A DNA stretch of 64,000 nt, taken from assembly GCA_947247005.1 (NCBI GenBank), contig OX365948.1, positions 3,038,001-3,102,000 on the forward strand, written 5' to 3'. Of the stretch, positions 36,646-48,675 are shown piece by piece. Position numbers and translations under genes: made by a program. Source of the stretch: Spisula solida. Its lineage: Eukaryota > Mollusca > Bivalvia > Venerida > Mactridae. The notes under the pieces were generated by a model, which saw nothing but the letters and a program-made list of their open reading frames with translations, had not been told where the DNA came from and made no database searches. Numbering within the stretch: the stretch's first letter is position 1; every line of letters starts with the position of its first letter.

Positions 36646-37400
36646 AACCTTAGTTATGGTAGGGTTGTGGAGGCTTTAAGTGTGTGTTTTTTTTACAAAT
36701 TCTATCCAGAACGGTTATTTAAAGGTTACTAAGGTCCACCTGAGACCGAAAAGTAGTAAGCTAGACACTAGACAAAGATCAACTGATTCAATATAAAAGC
36801 TTATTTTGTATCCCTCTCTATCCCTTATTGTTTTCCTTCGAGTACGTTCCTACTTTTACACTTTTATTTCTTAGTGTATGCGCGAAACGAACATAATGTA
36901 ACAGTGGTAGGTATGAATCCTAACATGGTTTACTATTATTTAAGAATAATTTATGAAAACAACGTTAAAATAATGTACTTTTACTGTAATATTCGGAACT
37001 TTATAAACAAAAATATAAATGTATAAACTCATATAAAATTATTTTCCAATCGTTTGGAGTCATCTTTATGTATATTTTCCGTTTCGCTGAATAGTTATTC
37101 AAGTTTTCCTGTCAATAACCATTTTTTTTGAAAATAATGTCATATAAACTCATACAACTGGTCGAATCTGAGCCTCCAAACCATCCATCTAGGGGTCAGG
37201 TACCACACTAACACCCTTGGGACACGGTACTGGACATTTACGCATATATATACTCATCGAATTAACAAAGTAGCCATGGAACAAAAAAAAATATTTTTTC
37301 CTGAGAATGTTGGAGACGGTTTATTCATGTGTCCTAAAATATCTATTTAATTAAGGCATCAGCTGTCATATATTCCTGTCCAGTTGTGGACTTCGAAGTG
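36646..37400. other. Inner right part of element 5
   Basis: AT-rich, no gene and no clear partner on the left side. Confidence 0.4.
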
Positions 37401-37743
37401 AAACTCTATCATTGTAATGCATATTATGGATGCCTAGAATTATTCTCTACATTTAACAAACAAAAAATGCCTCAATACAAATTCCAATCAGAATTGCAAG
37501 AGAAAAAATAATGGCAAAAAGTGAAAAATATCAAAATTTTCTTAGAATATCAATTAATTCGAACTAATCACTTAATTATAATATTATTATCTTTAAAGAT
37601 GGCCGCCAAAAGGTCATTTGGCAAAGTGACCCGCAAGTCCATCAACCGTTTTCAGACTGCTGAGATATCAAGCTAACCGAAAATCATTGTTGGATCTGTT
37701 CACATTTTTGGTAATGAAATTCGGTCTGTCACATGGACTATAA

Positions 37744-38300
37744 CAGTAATTGTTTCTGTCTATTTTAAGGCAAAGAGTAAAAGATAATTATTTACAAATT
37801 TGGAATAACGAAGTAGAAAATTCGACAAGGGCAAGAACTTATAAATTATTCTGTAATTTCAACTTTCATTCTTACTTAGATAACATTAATTTTGATAAAA
37901 ACAGGTTTGCGCTCACTAGATTCCGTGTCTCAGCACAAAGGTTAGAGGTTGAGGCCGGAAGATGGCACAAGCCACATAAAATCCCATACGATGAGAGAAA
38001 AGGTCATACATGTCATACCCTAGAAGACGAATTTCACTTTTTATTAAAATGTCCCCTATATCACGAAATAAGAAAATGTCATATTAAACGATATTTCTGG
38101 AATCATCCAAATGTGACAAAATTTGTTGAACTTTTAAAATCTGATAATAAAACTATCCAGAAAAACCTATCTATGTTCTTACAGAAAAGTTTCGAAATAA
38201 GACGCAAGACAATCATATATGCTTTTAATTAGTACTGTAGTATATTTCACTTTAATAACTCTCTCTCACTTTGTATATATGTATATGTGTTCATTACAGT
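37744..38300 (+). pseudogene. LINE ORF2, C-terminal piece and 3' end
   Basis: The frame resumes with FLSILRQRVKDNYLQIWNNE, then RFALTRFRVSAQRLEVEAGR, the Cys-His region (GHTCHTLEDEFHFLLKCPLY) and an end at TAG 38230-38232. These are the usual closing blocks of ORF2 in this LINE type. A one-base shift lies between the rejoined VANSNCF and FLSIL. About 70 bp of 3' untranslated sequence follows; no clear tail is seen. Confidence 0.75.
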
Positions 38301-39630
38301 AGGAGTGTATATGTACCATACATTTAAACCGATTATGTTGTATGATAAAGTTAAAACTTACAAATTGATTATATTGTTTATTATTATATCAATATATTTG
38401 ATACAATTATACCTGAATATGCTAATAATGTCACCATTGTAAAATATGTGAAATTGTATATATTTGTAGAATGATAGGCATATTTGCTTTTTTCTTGAAT
38501 AAACTGTATTATAATTGCAATGAATTGCATGAAGATCTATATGAATCGAATAAAATATCAATTGCATTATGGAGCTCAGCCAATGTGATGTATTTGTATA
38601 TACAGTACAACCTCTCAATAGCAGCCCTTTGTTGAACAGCAACCTCTCCATTACAACTTCAAACTCTCCCAAAACTGACATTGACAATATATTAACTTAT
38701 TATGTAGATCTACAACTTCTAAACAATGGAAATAATGTGTAACATTGTCTGCTTTCTTAATTCATACGTGTCACAACCATGTCTGGATTTGTCTAACGTA
38801 CTTTCATGTAGGCCTACGGCAGCCACACATGAAGGTCAGGGCAATTTAAACAAAAAAAATAACTGGAATAATACGAAAACAGATGAAGACATTTCGAAAC
38901 TTTCCTGAAAAAGTCATTTCTTTGACAAAACGTTAATGATATTTCGAGCAACATTTTAGACTTAGATACAGAAATAATACATTTTGCGAACCGCAGTTGA
39001 CACATTTGGTGAATATTTATAGGTAAATACACGACACAGCCGAGCAGGGAGGCGATAATCTGCCCGGAAAATGAATAATCACCTCGAGGGCTTCTGTCCA
39101 AAAAGTAATTATTCATTCCGGGCGGATTATCAACTTCCGGCCAGGCTCTGAATATATTAAAGTATTTAATACAATTGTTCGATTTCAGAATATCTATAGA
39201 GAACAAATAACATAAATATCACTGATTAAACAATAAAATACGATAAGAGTAAATACAATTGGCAAATGAATCTTGCATATGAGCAACGTAACGTCATTTT
39301 GGCTCAACGTGACATCATGTTTTCTTGGCTAACGTAACGTGTACCCGTTCAACCTGTCCGATTATGATTATGATATTGCGGCCCGGGTGGATAGGCGATA
39401 ATCAAGCATGTGATGGCCATAATCATCCGCACATAGGCTCATTTTGTTACTATATATAGTAATAAGTGTATAAAAGACATGTAGTTGATATTCCGTGTAA
39501 GAGTAACTTTAAAAGAATATCAAACCCATGGTTTACGATCGAATGTCATCAAGCCAGGCTTGGGTATTCAGCTTTTTGATTTCTGAAACTAGTTCATTCA
39601 GTTTTGACAACTTGGACGTAGGTGCATCAT
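38301..39630. other. Non-coding, small repeats
   Basis: Includes a hairpin around 39049-39130 (GATAATCTGCCCGGAAAATG pairing with CATTCCGGGCGGATTATC), probably a MITE, and the SINE-like CAACCTCTC repeats near 38610-38660. No gene. Confidence 0.4.
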
Positions 39631-39716
39631 ATACTTGTTCAGTTGGGCATTGTGCACTTTGTGCCTCGTATGTTTTTTGTATGGTTAAATTGAGTGTTGC
39701 CTTTCATGACTGACTT
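39631..39716 (+). repeat. ~85-bp repeat shared with 47058-47152
   Basis: CTTGTTCAGTTGGGCATTGT and CCTTTCATGACTGACTTAAT match 47058-47152 in the same orientation. The second copy lies just beyond the polyA signal of the glycine-rich gene. An AAATAAA follows this copy at 39730. Confidence 0.7.
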
Positions 39717-39839
39717 AATATTACTTTTAAATAAAGCTAACAAATCGCATCGTTTTTCTCCCTTGCGAGTGTATAATAGTTAACAAAAACGCGATTTACA
39801 TAATGCATCGCAAAACATTTTTGGGATTTATTACGCAAA

Positions 39840-40550
39840 TACACTCGGCAAAACTTATAAGTACACACTTGTTTATTTGCCCATAGCTCTGTCAATGCGT
39901 GTTTGGTCGTGCTGAAAAATGTAGAATTACAGTACAATCGATGTTTTTAACATCTGATTTAAATTGTCACAAACAGAATAAATTAATGATGCCAACAGCA
40001 GAATCTAAAAAACACACAATAATGTCGTGTGTTCATCGGACGATTGTCAGGTTGCTAATGCAAATATGGCCCCGCTGCGCTGATACAGTACGGTTTCAAG
40101 TCTATGTTTCTATCATGGACACAGTTATAAAGAAAACAATGATAGGAACCAGCCCAATATATCGACTTCTGATAAAAAATGCAATTCGAAACATGGTTAA
40201 CTCCCCTTGACCATAACAATAAAAAATATTTTTAAAAGTAAAAAAACACCATGTTGTTGTTTGAAAAATCAAATTATTTTGTGTTTTTTTAATTTGACAA
40301 TAAATCTAAAATTCAAATTTACCTTACATAAAAATAATTTGCACATACGCGTCATTTTTACGGCCATTTTACGGTTTTTGACGTTTCATGGTTCAATGAA
40401 CCGCTGTATGTAATTTTGAAGAAAAAAATGTATTTATCCAGTCCTTTGATAGTCAATACCATGTAGACAAAATTTCATGCAAAAATAATAAAAAATAAAA
40501 CATTTATAGCGAAAAAACGACGTGTGTACTTATAAGTTTTGCCGAGTGTA
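39840..40550. mobile_element. TA-flanked MITE (710 bp)
   Basis: TACACTCGGCAAAACTTATA at the left and its inverse at the right, extending to GTACACA. TA at each border suggests the Tc1/mariner type. The interior open frames show no transposase motifs. Confidence 0.8.
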
Positions 40551-40551
40551 C

Positions 40552-40755
40552 AAAGTGACGCCCAATAAACATTGTAATATTTCTTCTACAGACTTTTACA
40601 ATCAATTCAAAGATCTATTTTCTAATAATGATGCATTTTCTGATGAAGAGGTAGATCATTCGGTGAATGATTTACTGAACCAAAATATCGTTGTTAACGC
40701 ATTAGAATATGACTTTACAGAAGAAGTGCAATGCCATGTCATGTTTACAACGTAA
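40552..40755 (+). pseudogene. LINE fragment before the RT domain
   Basis: The frame reads DFYNQFKDLFSNNDAFSDEE, then VNALEYDFTEEVQ and a stop. This resembles the spacer ahead of the reverse transcriptase palm in non-LTR elements (F-x-x-LF then LD-x-FT-x-EE-V). It is cut off by the MITE on its left. Confidence 0.45.
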
Positions 40756-43236
40756 CTAAAGTACCGGGGTTGATCTGCTTATTTCAGAAATGTTTTTAGA
40801 CGCTAAAGTTTCATTGCTTCTTGTCTCTGTAAATTGTTAAACTTTATATATACCAAAGGTATTAGTCCGAGAGCCCACGGACGTTTATTGCAACCATGGA
40901 CCTTTTACGTTAAGCTTTGCTCCTCTGAAATGACCTGGCATATTTGCAGTTATTTATTAAAATATATCTCCATAGACTGCAAAGTAAATAAATGGTAGAT
41001 ATAAACATGACCATTTCCTCGATATGCTGGCCATTTTGTGATGCTACAAGTATGATAAATGGTCGTTTGCTTGTACCATTGGACTTACTATTGAACCAAA
41101 CAAATATTCTTATGAATAAGTATACATGTATAAATGAAACTACGTACTAATTATTAATTAGGAAGAAAAATGGGTAAGGGTAAGATTGCATTAATTTCAT
41201 GGAGTTTAAAAGTTCAGTGACCCCTATATAGTACATACTTGCAAGTGACATTCTATAATTTGTAAGTTTTATAATGTTTCCAAATATGTATTCTACCTAT
41301 AATGCAAATCTTTTTTAGACAAAAACACAGCCCTACCCCTCTCAGCAATTACAATTTTTCTCATTGACTTATAGCATATAAATGCGCAAAAGAACATATT
41401 AGGTAGTCACGGCTTGGACACTTAAGAAATGAGTTGTCAGATAGGATATGAAGTATTCTTTCAAAATATAATATTATGCAAGCTTCATTTGGCCTCTTTC
41501 ATTGAAAAAGTATGTGGGTTCTCGGAATAATACAAAAATCACAAGTTTGCGTTTTTACTCCACCTTTATAATTGTTCCACATATTTGACCTTAGACGTTT
41601 TGTTCATGTAAAAGAGTTGAACAATTTGACTTATATTTAATGAGCGATGGCATATTCATATTGCCTGTTATGAAAACAATATTCAATCAATGCCATTGTT
41701 ACTGACCAATAGAAACAATGGTAGAAGTAAAACTAAGTATATCCTCAAAATACTGCTATTTTTCAATTGCTTCAATTTGCACCCTTATGATTTTTTTGAA
41801 ATTCGGTTATTTTCTAACCAATTGTATAACATTTTAAATTAAGTATACATTAAGGAATAAAATTATGTGCAAAACATTGAATATTGGGGAAAATGTGAAA
41901 ATTGATGAAAAAGTATACTGGAGCATTTGTATAAATTCTATGGGTTTTATCATATTGTTGACCTTTGACCCCTATTAACTTCATACTTAAAAGCGGAGGC
42001 TATGGTTTTTTATATTTAAAGTGTTGCCAATTATGTGTCCATTCCCATTTGGCTAGAATTGTCCACATTGAACATTGTTTTCGTTTTTTAATTAGACATA
42101 AAGCTACCCCCCCCCCCCTTAGGAAATTATTCATTTTTTCCAACATCGGTTTTGTAATGAACTTGTATACATGTATATTTAAACATATTTGAGTTCATGA
42201 ACCTTTATATTTTATGTATTGATAAAGGGGGCACACATCAAGGGCGAACTTGTATAGAATAAGAAACAACGTAAACAGGTTTTGAATTGATAACGGGCAT
42301 TTATTTCCAAAATGCCACAAAACAAAACCAAAAAAAATGTGAGAAAGTATTTTTCTTAAATTACATAACTGGGCGGAAAATACCACCTTAACAACAGAAA
42401 TTAAAACATACAACTGAAATATAAACACATAAGAGTAATAACAATGTTAAAACAGTATAAACATTGAAATAAGTAAAACACATGTACCTAAACCATAATA
42501 GAGGCGGAGGAGATGGTGGTGGTGGGATTGATTTAATTTGCAAATTGACGAGGCAGCTTCCTACGTCAATGATAACAAAAGTAATGGCTGACAAGCGTTT
42601 TGATTGGTCGGATCAGACCATGTTAAGTAGCGCTAAAGATCTGTAAAGCCGTACCTATCAGCCCGGAAATAAAAAAGGTTCCAATGACATAAATGATTTT
42701 ATGTGTGCATAAAATTTTATAAGTGTTGTGAACAATATAAAATTCAAATAGTTAATGTAGGTATTGATGTATTTAGATGGCCAAATAAAGTGGTATATAA
42801 ACGCAATGTCTAGTCTGCACCTGTACTTGCACAATTATTTCTATCTATCGTTGAACACCTGAAGATACAGATGTATGTTTGACGAATATATGGCTTTGCA
42901 CAACGTGTGACCTCCGGTACATGAACACTACTCAGTGATAGGCTAGATAATTGGGGATAGTGACGATATTGTACACCTGCAATTTGCATTGTTGTTTACT
43001 TAAATCTCAACATCAAGCACACTCAATACTGTATATGAAGGAATTAACTTTTCTTAGACGCTTGATCAAATTGACATTATACAAGTATAAAAAAGGATTG
43101 GACAAAACTAATTAGTAACCAGTCATATCAAAACAAAAAGGAAAGTGTCACTATCATAACAAGAGATCATCGTATTCTTGCGAGTCCGTACGGGCATACT
43201 GTTCCCACATAATGGTCATCCTAGTAGTAGTCATTC
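40756..43236. other. Non-coding AT-rich sequence
   Basis: No gene supported. Holds a poly-C run at 42107-42117 and a purine-rich GGAGGAGATGGTGGTGG near 42507. Scattered open frames lack any family signature. Confidence 0.35.
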
Positions 43237-43491
43237 TTAAAATTGAAAATCGTCAGCAACTAGTTGTCTCTCATAAACAACCCATAACTTACATGCTCTC
43301 CCACAAACAATCCCCTTTTCAACATATGTGAAGGATTTTATCGTAGCAAATGTGAAATAAGAACCTATCCCGTTCAACCTGCTACCAGGTGACCATCCAA
43401 CTTTGTACATTCCAGTGTGTTCAATAGCATAAATTTCAAAACAAAAACATTCAACAAACCCCTTTTTGAACTGTGAAACACCTTGCATTTT
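43237..43491 (-). CDS. Candidate terminal exon, unknown protein
   Basis: On the minus strand AAATCACATCAG offers an acceptor, followed by 84 codons ending in a stop. The frame includes GWSPGSRLNGIGSYFTFATI and VCGRACKLWVVYERQLVADD. Composition is protein-like, with aromatic residues and paired cysteines. I do not recognise the family. It lies head-to-head with the glycine-rich gene, about 230 bp from its TATA box. An ATG is the second codon, so it could also be a single-exon fragment. Confidence 0.3.
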   Translation of the reverse strand, partial: KMQGVSQFKKGFVECFCFEIYAIEHTGMYKVGWSPGSRLNGIGSYFTFATIKSFTYVEKGIVCGRACKLWVVYERQLVADDFQF

Positions 43492-43726
43492 CTGATGTGA
43501 TTTAAAAAAAGTTAGTCCACATTCGTTAAACACATATATACACACACACGCACCACTCGCACCTGGTGTTCAGCAGTGGAGAGTAATAAAGCACTAACAT
43601 GTTATGTAAACAACTCCAGACAGTGCACTGGTTATAAATGACTAACAAAACTCGGTCCCGGAAAAAGAAATAAAAAAACTTACAACCCACCTGCTGAATA
43701 TGTCATCACGTGATGGGCACAGAAAC

Positions 43727-43734
43727 TATATATA
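43727..43734 (+). promoter_or_regulatory. TATA box of the glycine-rich gene
   Basis: TATATATA lies about 30 bp ahead of a short candidate first exon that ends in a consensus donor at 43789. Confidence 0.5.
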
Positions 43735-43756
43735 TACGATAGACAGCCACTGACTG

Positions 43757-43788
43757 TATGCAGATACCTGTACCTTCCATTCTCGCTG
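43757..43788 (+). other. 5' untranslated exon (proposed)
   Basis: The end is set by CTCGCTG followed by GTAAGT; the start is estimated from the TATA box. It would splice across 1174 bp to the acceptor TTGTTGCAG at 44962, which is followed 22 bases later by the ATG. Confidence 0.4.
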
Positions 43789-44984
43789 GTAAGTGGGTTT
43801 GTTTGTTTCATGATATTTCTTTACCGTTTGGTTGCATGTATTACTTACCTGTATTATCTGGCATTTTTGCTTAATGATTACCATGGAAGGATCGAACTTA
43901 TTGCGATCGGTCAGCCGGGCCGCTCTGGTCAACAGTTTCGCCTTTGTCTAGATAATGTTTGCCTTATTTGTGATGGTTTCGTTCTCTTCCATGCTTTTGT
44001 TCTATAATCTATTGGCAACATTGCTTAGCAGAACAACACCATACGATGTTTATTTTGATGATTCCATCATAGTGTGCTGGCAACATACGATTTTAAAAAC
44101 TCGTTAGCGGACGTTAGAAACTTGACTGTTATGTAGACGTATTCATGTTCGAAAAGGACTGTCTCACGTATTAATCTCGAGTGAATGTTAGCATTCGGTC
44201 TGGCAGCACGCATGTATACTTGTGTTTATATTTATGTTTATTCTGTAGTGATCCTTGTTGTTTCATGTTTTACATAAACTGTTGATCTGGCATTTTAATT
44301 ACGTGTAAAAATTGATGCGAAACTTTCATTTACACATTCCAGCCCATATCATTGTCAATATAAACTGTACTGTTAGGTGCATCATATAGCTAGTTGTCAC
44401 TGTCCGTATATACCGCCGAAGCGAAAGCTTTCCCTTGTGTATTGTCAACTTTAGTGTTGAAGGAATATACAAGATAATGCTTCTCATCGTGCCTTCCCGC
44501 TTTTACTGTTACTTGTGCGAGTTGTCCTTGTGATGTGTGGTTGTCCTTGTGATTTTTTGTTGTCGTTTATAATTTTTTACTACGGTAATGTTTGACAGTC
44601 TAAGACGGCTCGGTAACCCACTGTGGAGTAGGGAATTTGTCGCTTTGCCTATTGGTATATTCTTTTCAAATTTTCTGGTTGTCCTTTTGGCTTGTGACGG
44701 ACCGTCTATGTGGTGTATTTCATTGTGCTAGGTCTGTTTGATTTAAAGGGGATTATAACGTTGAAACAAAGTAATACAATAAACGCATCTGTAAGACCGA
44801 TATCATCGGAATGTATTTAAGCATAAACGTTGCAGTTCTATTATTACTTCCAAATAATGTTAGCCGACGGTGCACTTATTCAGGAAGCACATGCATTTGC
44901 TTATATTAAACATTTATATAATAATCGACTTAATGTCATGTGTTATATATTTATTGTTGCAGCAAACGTAAACCATACGACAAC

Positions 44985-45063
44985 ATGAGGCTGTTCATAA
45001 CCGGATGTGTAGCTGTTCTGAGCGTGGCTGTGGTGCTCTGCACACCATCTTACTACCACGGAA
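44985..45063 (+). CDS. Secreted glycine-rich protein, exon 2 (start, signal peptide)
   Basis: 26 codons plus one base, ending GGAA before GTAAGT (phase 1). MRLFITGCVAVLSVAVVLC is a classic signal peptide: Arg near the start, a hydrophobic core and a small-residue cleavage site near Cys19-Thr20. The mature protein starts near TPSYYHG. Together with the exons at 45710 and 46186 it gives a 133-residue protein; every internal junction is phase 1, so exons can be lost or gained without frame change. Secreted glycine-rich proteins of this size are typical of molluscan mantle and shell matrix. This role is inferred from composition. Confidence 0.75.
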
Positions 45064-45709
45064 GTAAGTCTATCTATTTTCAAACTAAGGAGAACTATCA
45101 TTTAGATTTCCGAAACAATGTGTCCTGACGTAATCCTAATATTAAAGTCTTCATTGGTTTATCATTCAATAAAATGTTATGACAAAATAAAAAAGACGGA
45201 TTACGATTTTTCCAAATTAAAGACATGTAACAGGAAGTTGTAATAGTAGCACGAAGCAATGCACGTTTGTGTCATATTAAATAATGTATACCTAGGAATC
45301 CGTGATCATTATTTCAGTTGTCTGCGTAGTGTCAGGTAGATACTATTTAAGTAAATAATTAGCATGACTGAGAAAGCAGCACTCGGCAAAATGAGTCGAG
45401 CACGAAAGGACAGAATATGAAAACGCAAAAAGAAAACATAAAATACAGATAGCATGCATACGTCACAATACCCAACACAAAACTAGCCAAGAACATGACA
45501 CTAAACCGCTATAAAAAGTCTTGATGTTAGGTTTCAAAAAAGTCCTCTAAAGTTGAAGCATCTCTGACATTGGTATAATCCTTCTGCTGCAATGTATGAT
45601 TTGAGCTGCTTATCAACAATACGACGGGACGATATGGCGCAAAAAAGAAGAAATGCAACTGTTAAACTACAAAGTCCTAATTCTGTAAACATACACCTTT
45701 TTATTTCAG

Positions 45710-45832
45710 TGACTGGGGGTTATGGTGGATATGGTGGTGGCGTCGGGGGATATGGTGGTGGGTTGGGGCTCGGTGGTGGTAGAGGCGGCGCTGGTGGTGC
45801 CTTTGGTGGAATATTCGAACTGATCATCTTCA
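45710..45832 (+). CDS. Secreted glycine-rich protein, exon 3 (Gly/Tyr repeats)
   Basis: 41 codons between acceptor TTATTTCAG and donor TTCA followed by GTAAGT, phase 1 on both sides. Residues 28-60 are GGYGGYGGGVGGYGGG-like, then GLGLGGGRGGAGG. The exon ends in the hydrophobic GIFELIIF that continues into the next exon. Gly-Gly-Tyr repeats are found in silk-like and shell framework proteins (shematrin-like in general character); no orthology is claimed. Confidence 0.75.
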
Positions 45833-46185
45833 GTAAGTCGTTTTCTTTCACATCATCTTTTACTACAGTTTTTAATAGTGAATGGGTAATATTGTTTCCA
45901 TATTATTGTTGTATCTAATTACGTGTTATAATGGACTGAACCGTAACCCACAATAAACGAGTGTTGTGTAATGCAGTTATATTGTATAACTCATACTCTG
46001 TTCACTCAACGGTAGGGTATTATTATTACCGAATCAATTACTGCAATAACATTAACAGTACTACAACGATTAGTTTGGCACATTCATTACTGTCGCGGTT
46101 TAATGAACTCAGATTTCAGTTGTTTTCGGACTGTGGGTGGTGGGAATTATAACAAACTTCATTGGTCAACACTATTTATTTTCAG

Positions 46186-46385
46186 TTGTTGTGTTTATGT
46201 TGATAATCAATTTGTTGACATCAACAATTGGCGGTATTGGAGGTTTTAGTGGAGGAGGTATAGGTAGTGGCTCCCGTGGAGGGGGTTATTACAAAGGTGG
46301 TGGTAGCGGTTATGGAAGTGGTGATAGTGAAAGTCATGAAAGTGAAAGTTATGAAAGTGACAGTTGGAAAACGGACGACTACTAG
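46186..46385 (+). CDS. Secreted glycine-rich protein, exon 4 (hydrophobic core, acidic tail)
   Basis: From acceptor TATTTTCAG to TAG 46383-46385. Joined to exon 3 it completes a strongly hydrophobic segment at residues 61-78 (FELIIF then IVVFMLIINLL), followed by a second Gly/Ser region (GGFSGGGIGSGSRGGG) and a Ser/Glu/Asp tail (GDSESHESESYESDS, WKTDDY) that could bind calcium. A hydrophobic block between two glycine-rich regions is uncommon in soluble matrix proteins; it may drive assembly or be a membrane segment. An acceptor and short frames follow at 46500 and 46870, perhaps 3' untranslated exons. Confidence 0.7.
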
Positions 46386-46963
46386 ATAACTGTTCTGGTA
46401 TGACTCTTAGTATATAAAATAAGATTATATACGATGGCAAATATTGTATTCATATTTATAATATATATTGTATTCATAATGAACCATTTCGTAGTTTTCA
46501 GTCCCTCTGGTCAACAGTATTTCCGTGATATGGAAACTATCTTATCACATAATCCAGGCACAAGGAACAACGGCAAACACTTGCAAGTAACCATACTGAT
46601 TGTCAAGCAATCGAGATATACAAGTATCATTTTTAATGACTTCGAAATGTTCTGGCGTAATATCAAACACGAATGCTTTCAGAGCTGACTTTTTACTACT
46701 AGGTTATCGAGTCTGATTAATAAGTTATATAATTGTATGTATGTAACCGGTGTACACGTGTACTCATTAACATGACATCAAAATGCCTTAATGTGAGCAA
46801 CTATTAGTTCATTAAGAATAATATATCTTATGAATGTTGTCAAAACACTTTATTTTCATCTTATTTCAGCGGACAACGACCTATTGACTTCGGAAACCCT
46901 CAAACGACTACGAAATTTTTCTTTTTTCTTTCTTTCTTTGACAACAAGTTTAATTCCAAACGA

Positions 46964-46969
46964 AATAAA
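46964..46969 (+). terminator. PolyA signal of the glycine-rich gene
   Basis: AATAAA after a pyrimidine-rich tract and a possible 3' untranslated exon starting at the acceptor near 46870. Confidence 0.45.
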
Positions 46970-47057
46970 GCGCATACATACTGATGTGTTCTTGTTTTTC
47001 ATTTTATAACAGTTATACTATTAATGCTGCATATAATAATCAAACTTCGAGTCAAAC

Positions 47058-47152
47058 CGCTTGTTTAGTTGGGCATTGTGCTTTGTGTGTTTTTAATGTT
47101 TTCTGTGCTCGATTGGTTAAGTTGAGTGCAGCCTTCCCTGTCTGACTTAATA
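47058..47152 (+). repeat. ~90-bp repeat shared with 39631-39716
   Basis: Second copy of the segment ending TCTGACTTAATAT, downstream of the glycine-rich gene. Confidence 0.7.
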
Positions 47153-48675
47153 TAATCTTTTTACACTTGGAACCATTTCAAACCCAACACTGGCATAATT
47201 CTGTGTATTTGGATTATTGCTAAACGGGTTTTCATTCCGATTTGGACTAGAAATAAGACAAAATGTGATAATCGACGTAGTTAATGCATATTAGTATGTT
47301 TTAACAAATTAATGCTACATTATAATTCATATTAACCGGCATTGTAGCATATCAATAATTTGCGACCACGTTCTTCGTTATTTATTTGAACTACGAAATT
47401 GATTATTTCACCACTACTCGTATGTTATTTGAACTTTATATGCCTCATCATTTCTTGTAATCGATTTTGAGTGAAAATTTCGATTTAGAGGTGCTTCAAA
47501 GTGTATGCTATAGTATATAGTGGACATGTACATTGGTAGAGATAAGTCACACATTCTGGACTTTATCTTATATTAGACAGGATATATTTCGATATTCACC
47601 GTTTTTATACATTTTACAAGTCAGTAATAAAGTGTACTATTAAATTGATTATGTGGCCATAACATATCCATACAACTAATAACAGCAAATTGATTGTAGC
47701 AAAAGGTTTAGCAATACTACTTACTACCGATATCCTCTTCGCAGTCATGCATCAGTTCAATTTAACCCGACAGTACGTGCTAGCCTGAATACTGCTATGT
47801 TAGCCTACGGCAAATATTTCAACATTCAAGGGGTTAGGTATTTTGTGTCTGTTTCATTTATCTCTTGTCTACACCATTAAAACGAAGAACATGTACTTGT
47901 GGAGTGGTTCTTTCTCGACACAGAGATGTGTTTTTTTCGATTACAAACGTCACATTATATTTTAAACTTGATACATGTGTCAAACGGTTAGCAGTTTAGT
48001 CTTTAAAAAATAATTAAAAATACTTATAGACCGCGGAGAGAGCTCAAATTTAGTGAATATGTAGTAAAATAATAGTAGCACATTTATTCGCATCGATGTA
48101 TGCACTGGTATCATTAAATATCTTGAAAATGACAGGTTTTCCTTGGTAGCATAAAATGGATAATGCACGAGATATACGGTGAACTTGTCTAGATACTGCC
48201 GGAATCGTAGACGGATACTGTACTTGTTGCTCATAGTTTTAATGTTTAGGAATGAAAACAACATTTTCACGACACAATTGTCATACAACAACTCTTGTCT
48301 ATCTATATTAAACATGTATTCAGCTTTAATTGCACTAATCTGCTGAATTTAATATAAATCCCATATAAGATACTGTATAAATCCCGTGTACCATTTTCTC
48401 AGTTACCCCACATCCAATGCATTCGTTCTTTGCTTTTATTTCACAGAAGCGCTATTTGTGCGTTTTCCGTTATGTAATGAGTGATTGTTTTATCCATTTA
48501 CCATTGATTTTAAGCAAATCGGCATATAAACATACCTTTAACCATTCGCATAAATTAGAAAAGAATATGGCCTAGGTAAACATAGACACATACATATAGC
48601 AAAATTGTGAATAGGAGTATTAAGATCTTGTCTATATAAACCGATTACCGGTGTGGTGTAATGCAACCTTTTTGG

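Larger units (their letters stand above)
28738..37740. mobile_element. Giant foldback element 5 (9.0 kb) inside LINE ORF2
   Basis: Begins TAGTCCATG and ends CATGGACTA like element 1, bordered by TAA on each side. Removing it with one TAA joins codons as VANSNCF, consistent with the LINE protein, which fixes the borders. Outer arms of about 400 bp are inverted copies (GATATCTCAGCAGTCTGAAA near 28820, inverse near 37660). Contents from the left: mariner, SINE, weak 42-bp repeats, a strong 42-bp array, a CAAGGTCA-bearing middle, a second 42-bp array in the opposite orientation, a SINE head and the right arm. No transposase of its own. Confidence 0.8.

Noticed and set aside
43810..44007. Plus-strand frame in the first intron of the glycine-rich gene
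   Set aside because: Lies between a strong donor and acceptor, with no motif or start context.
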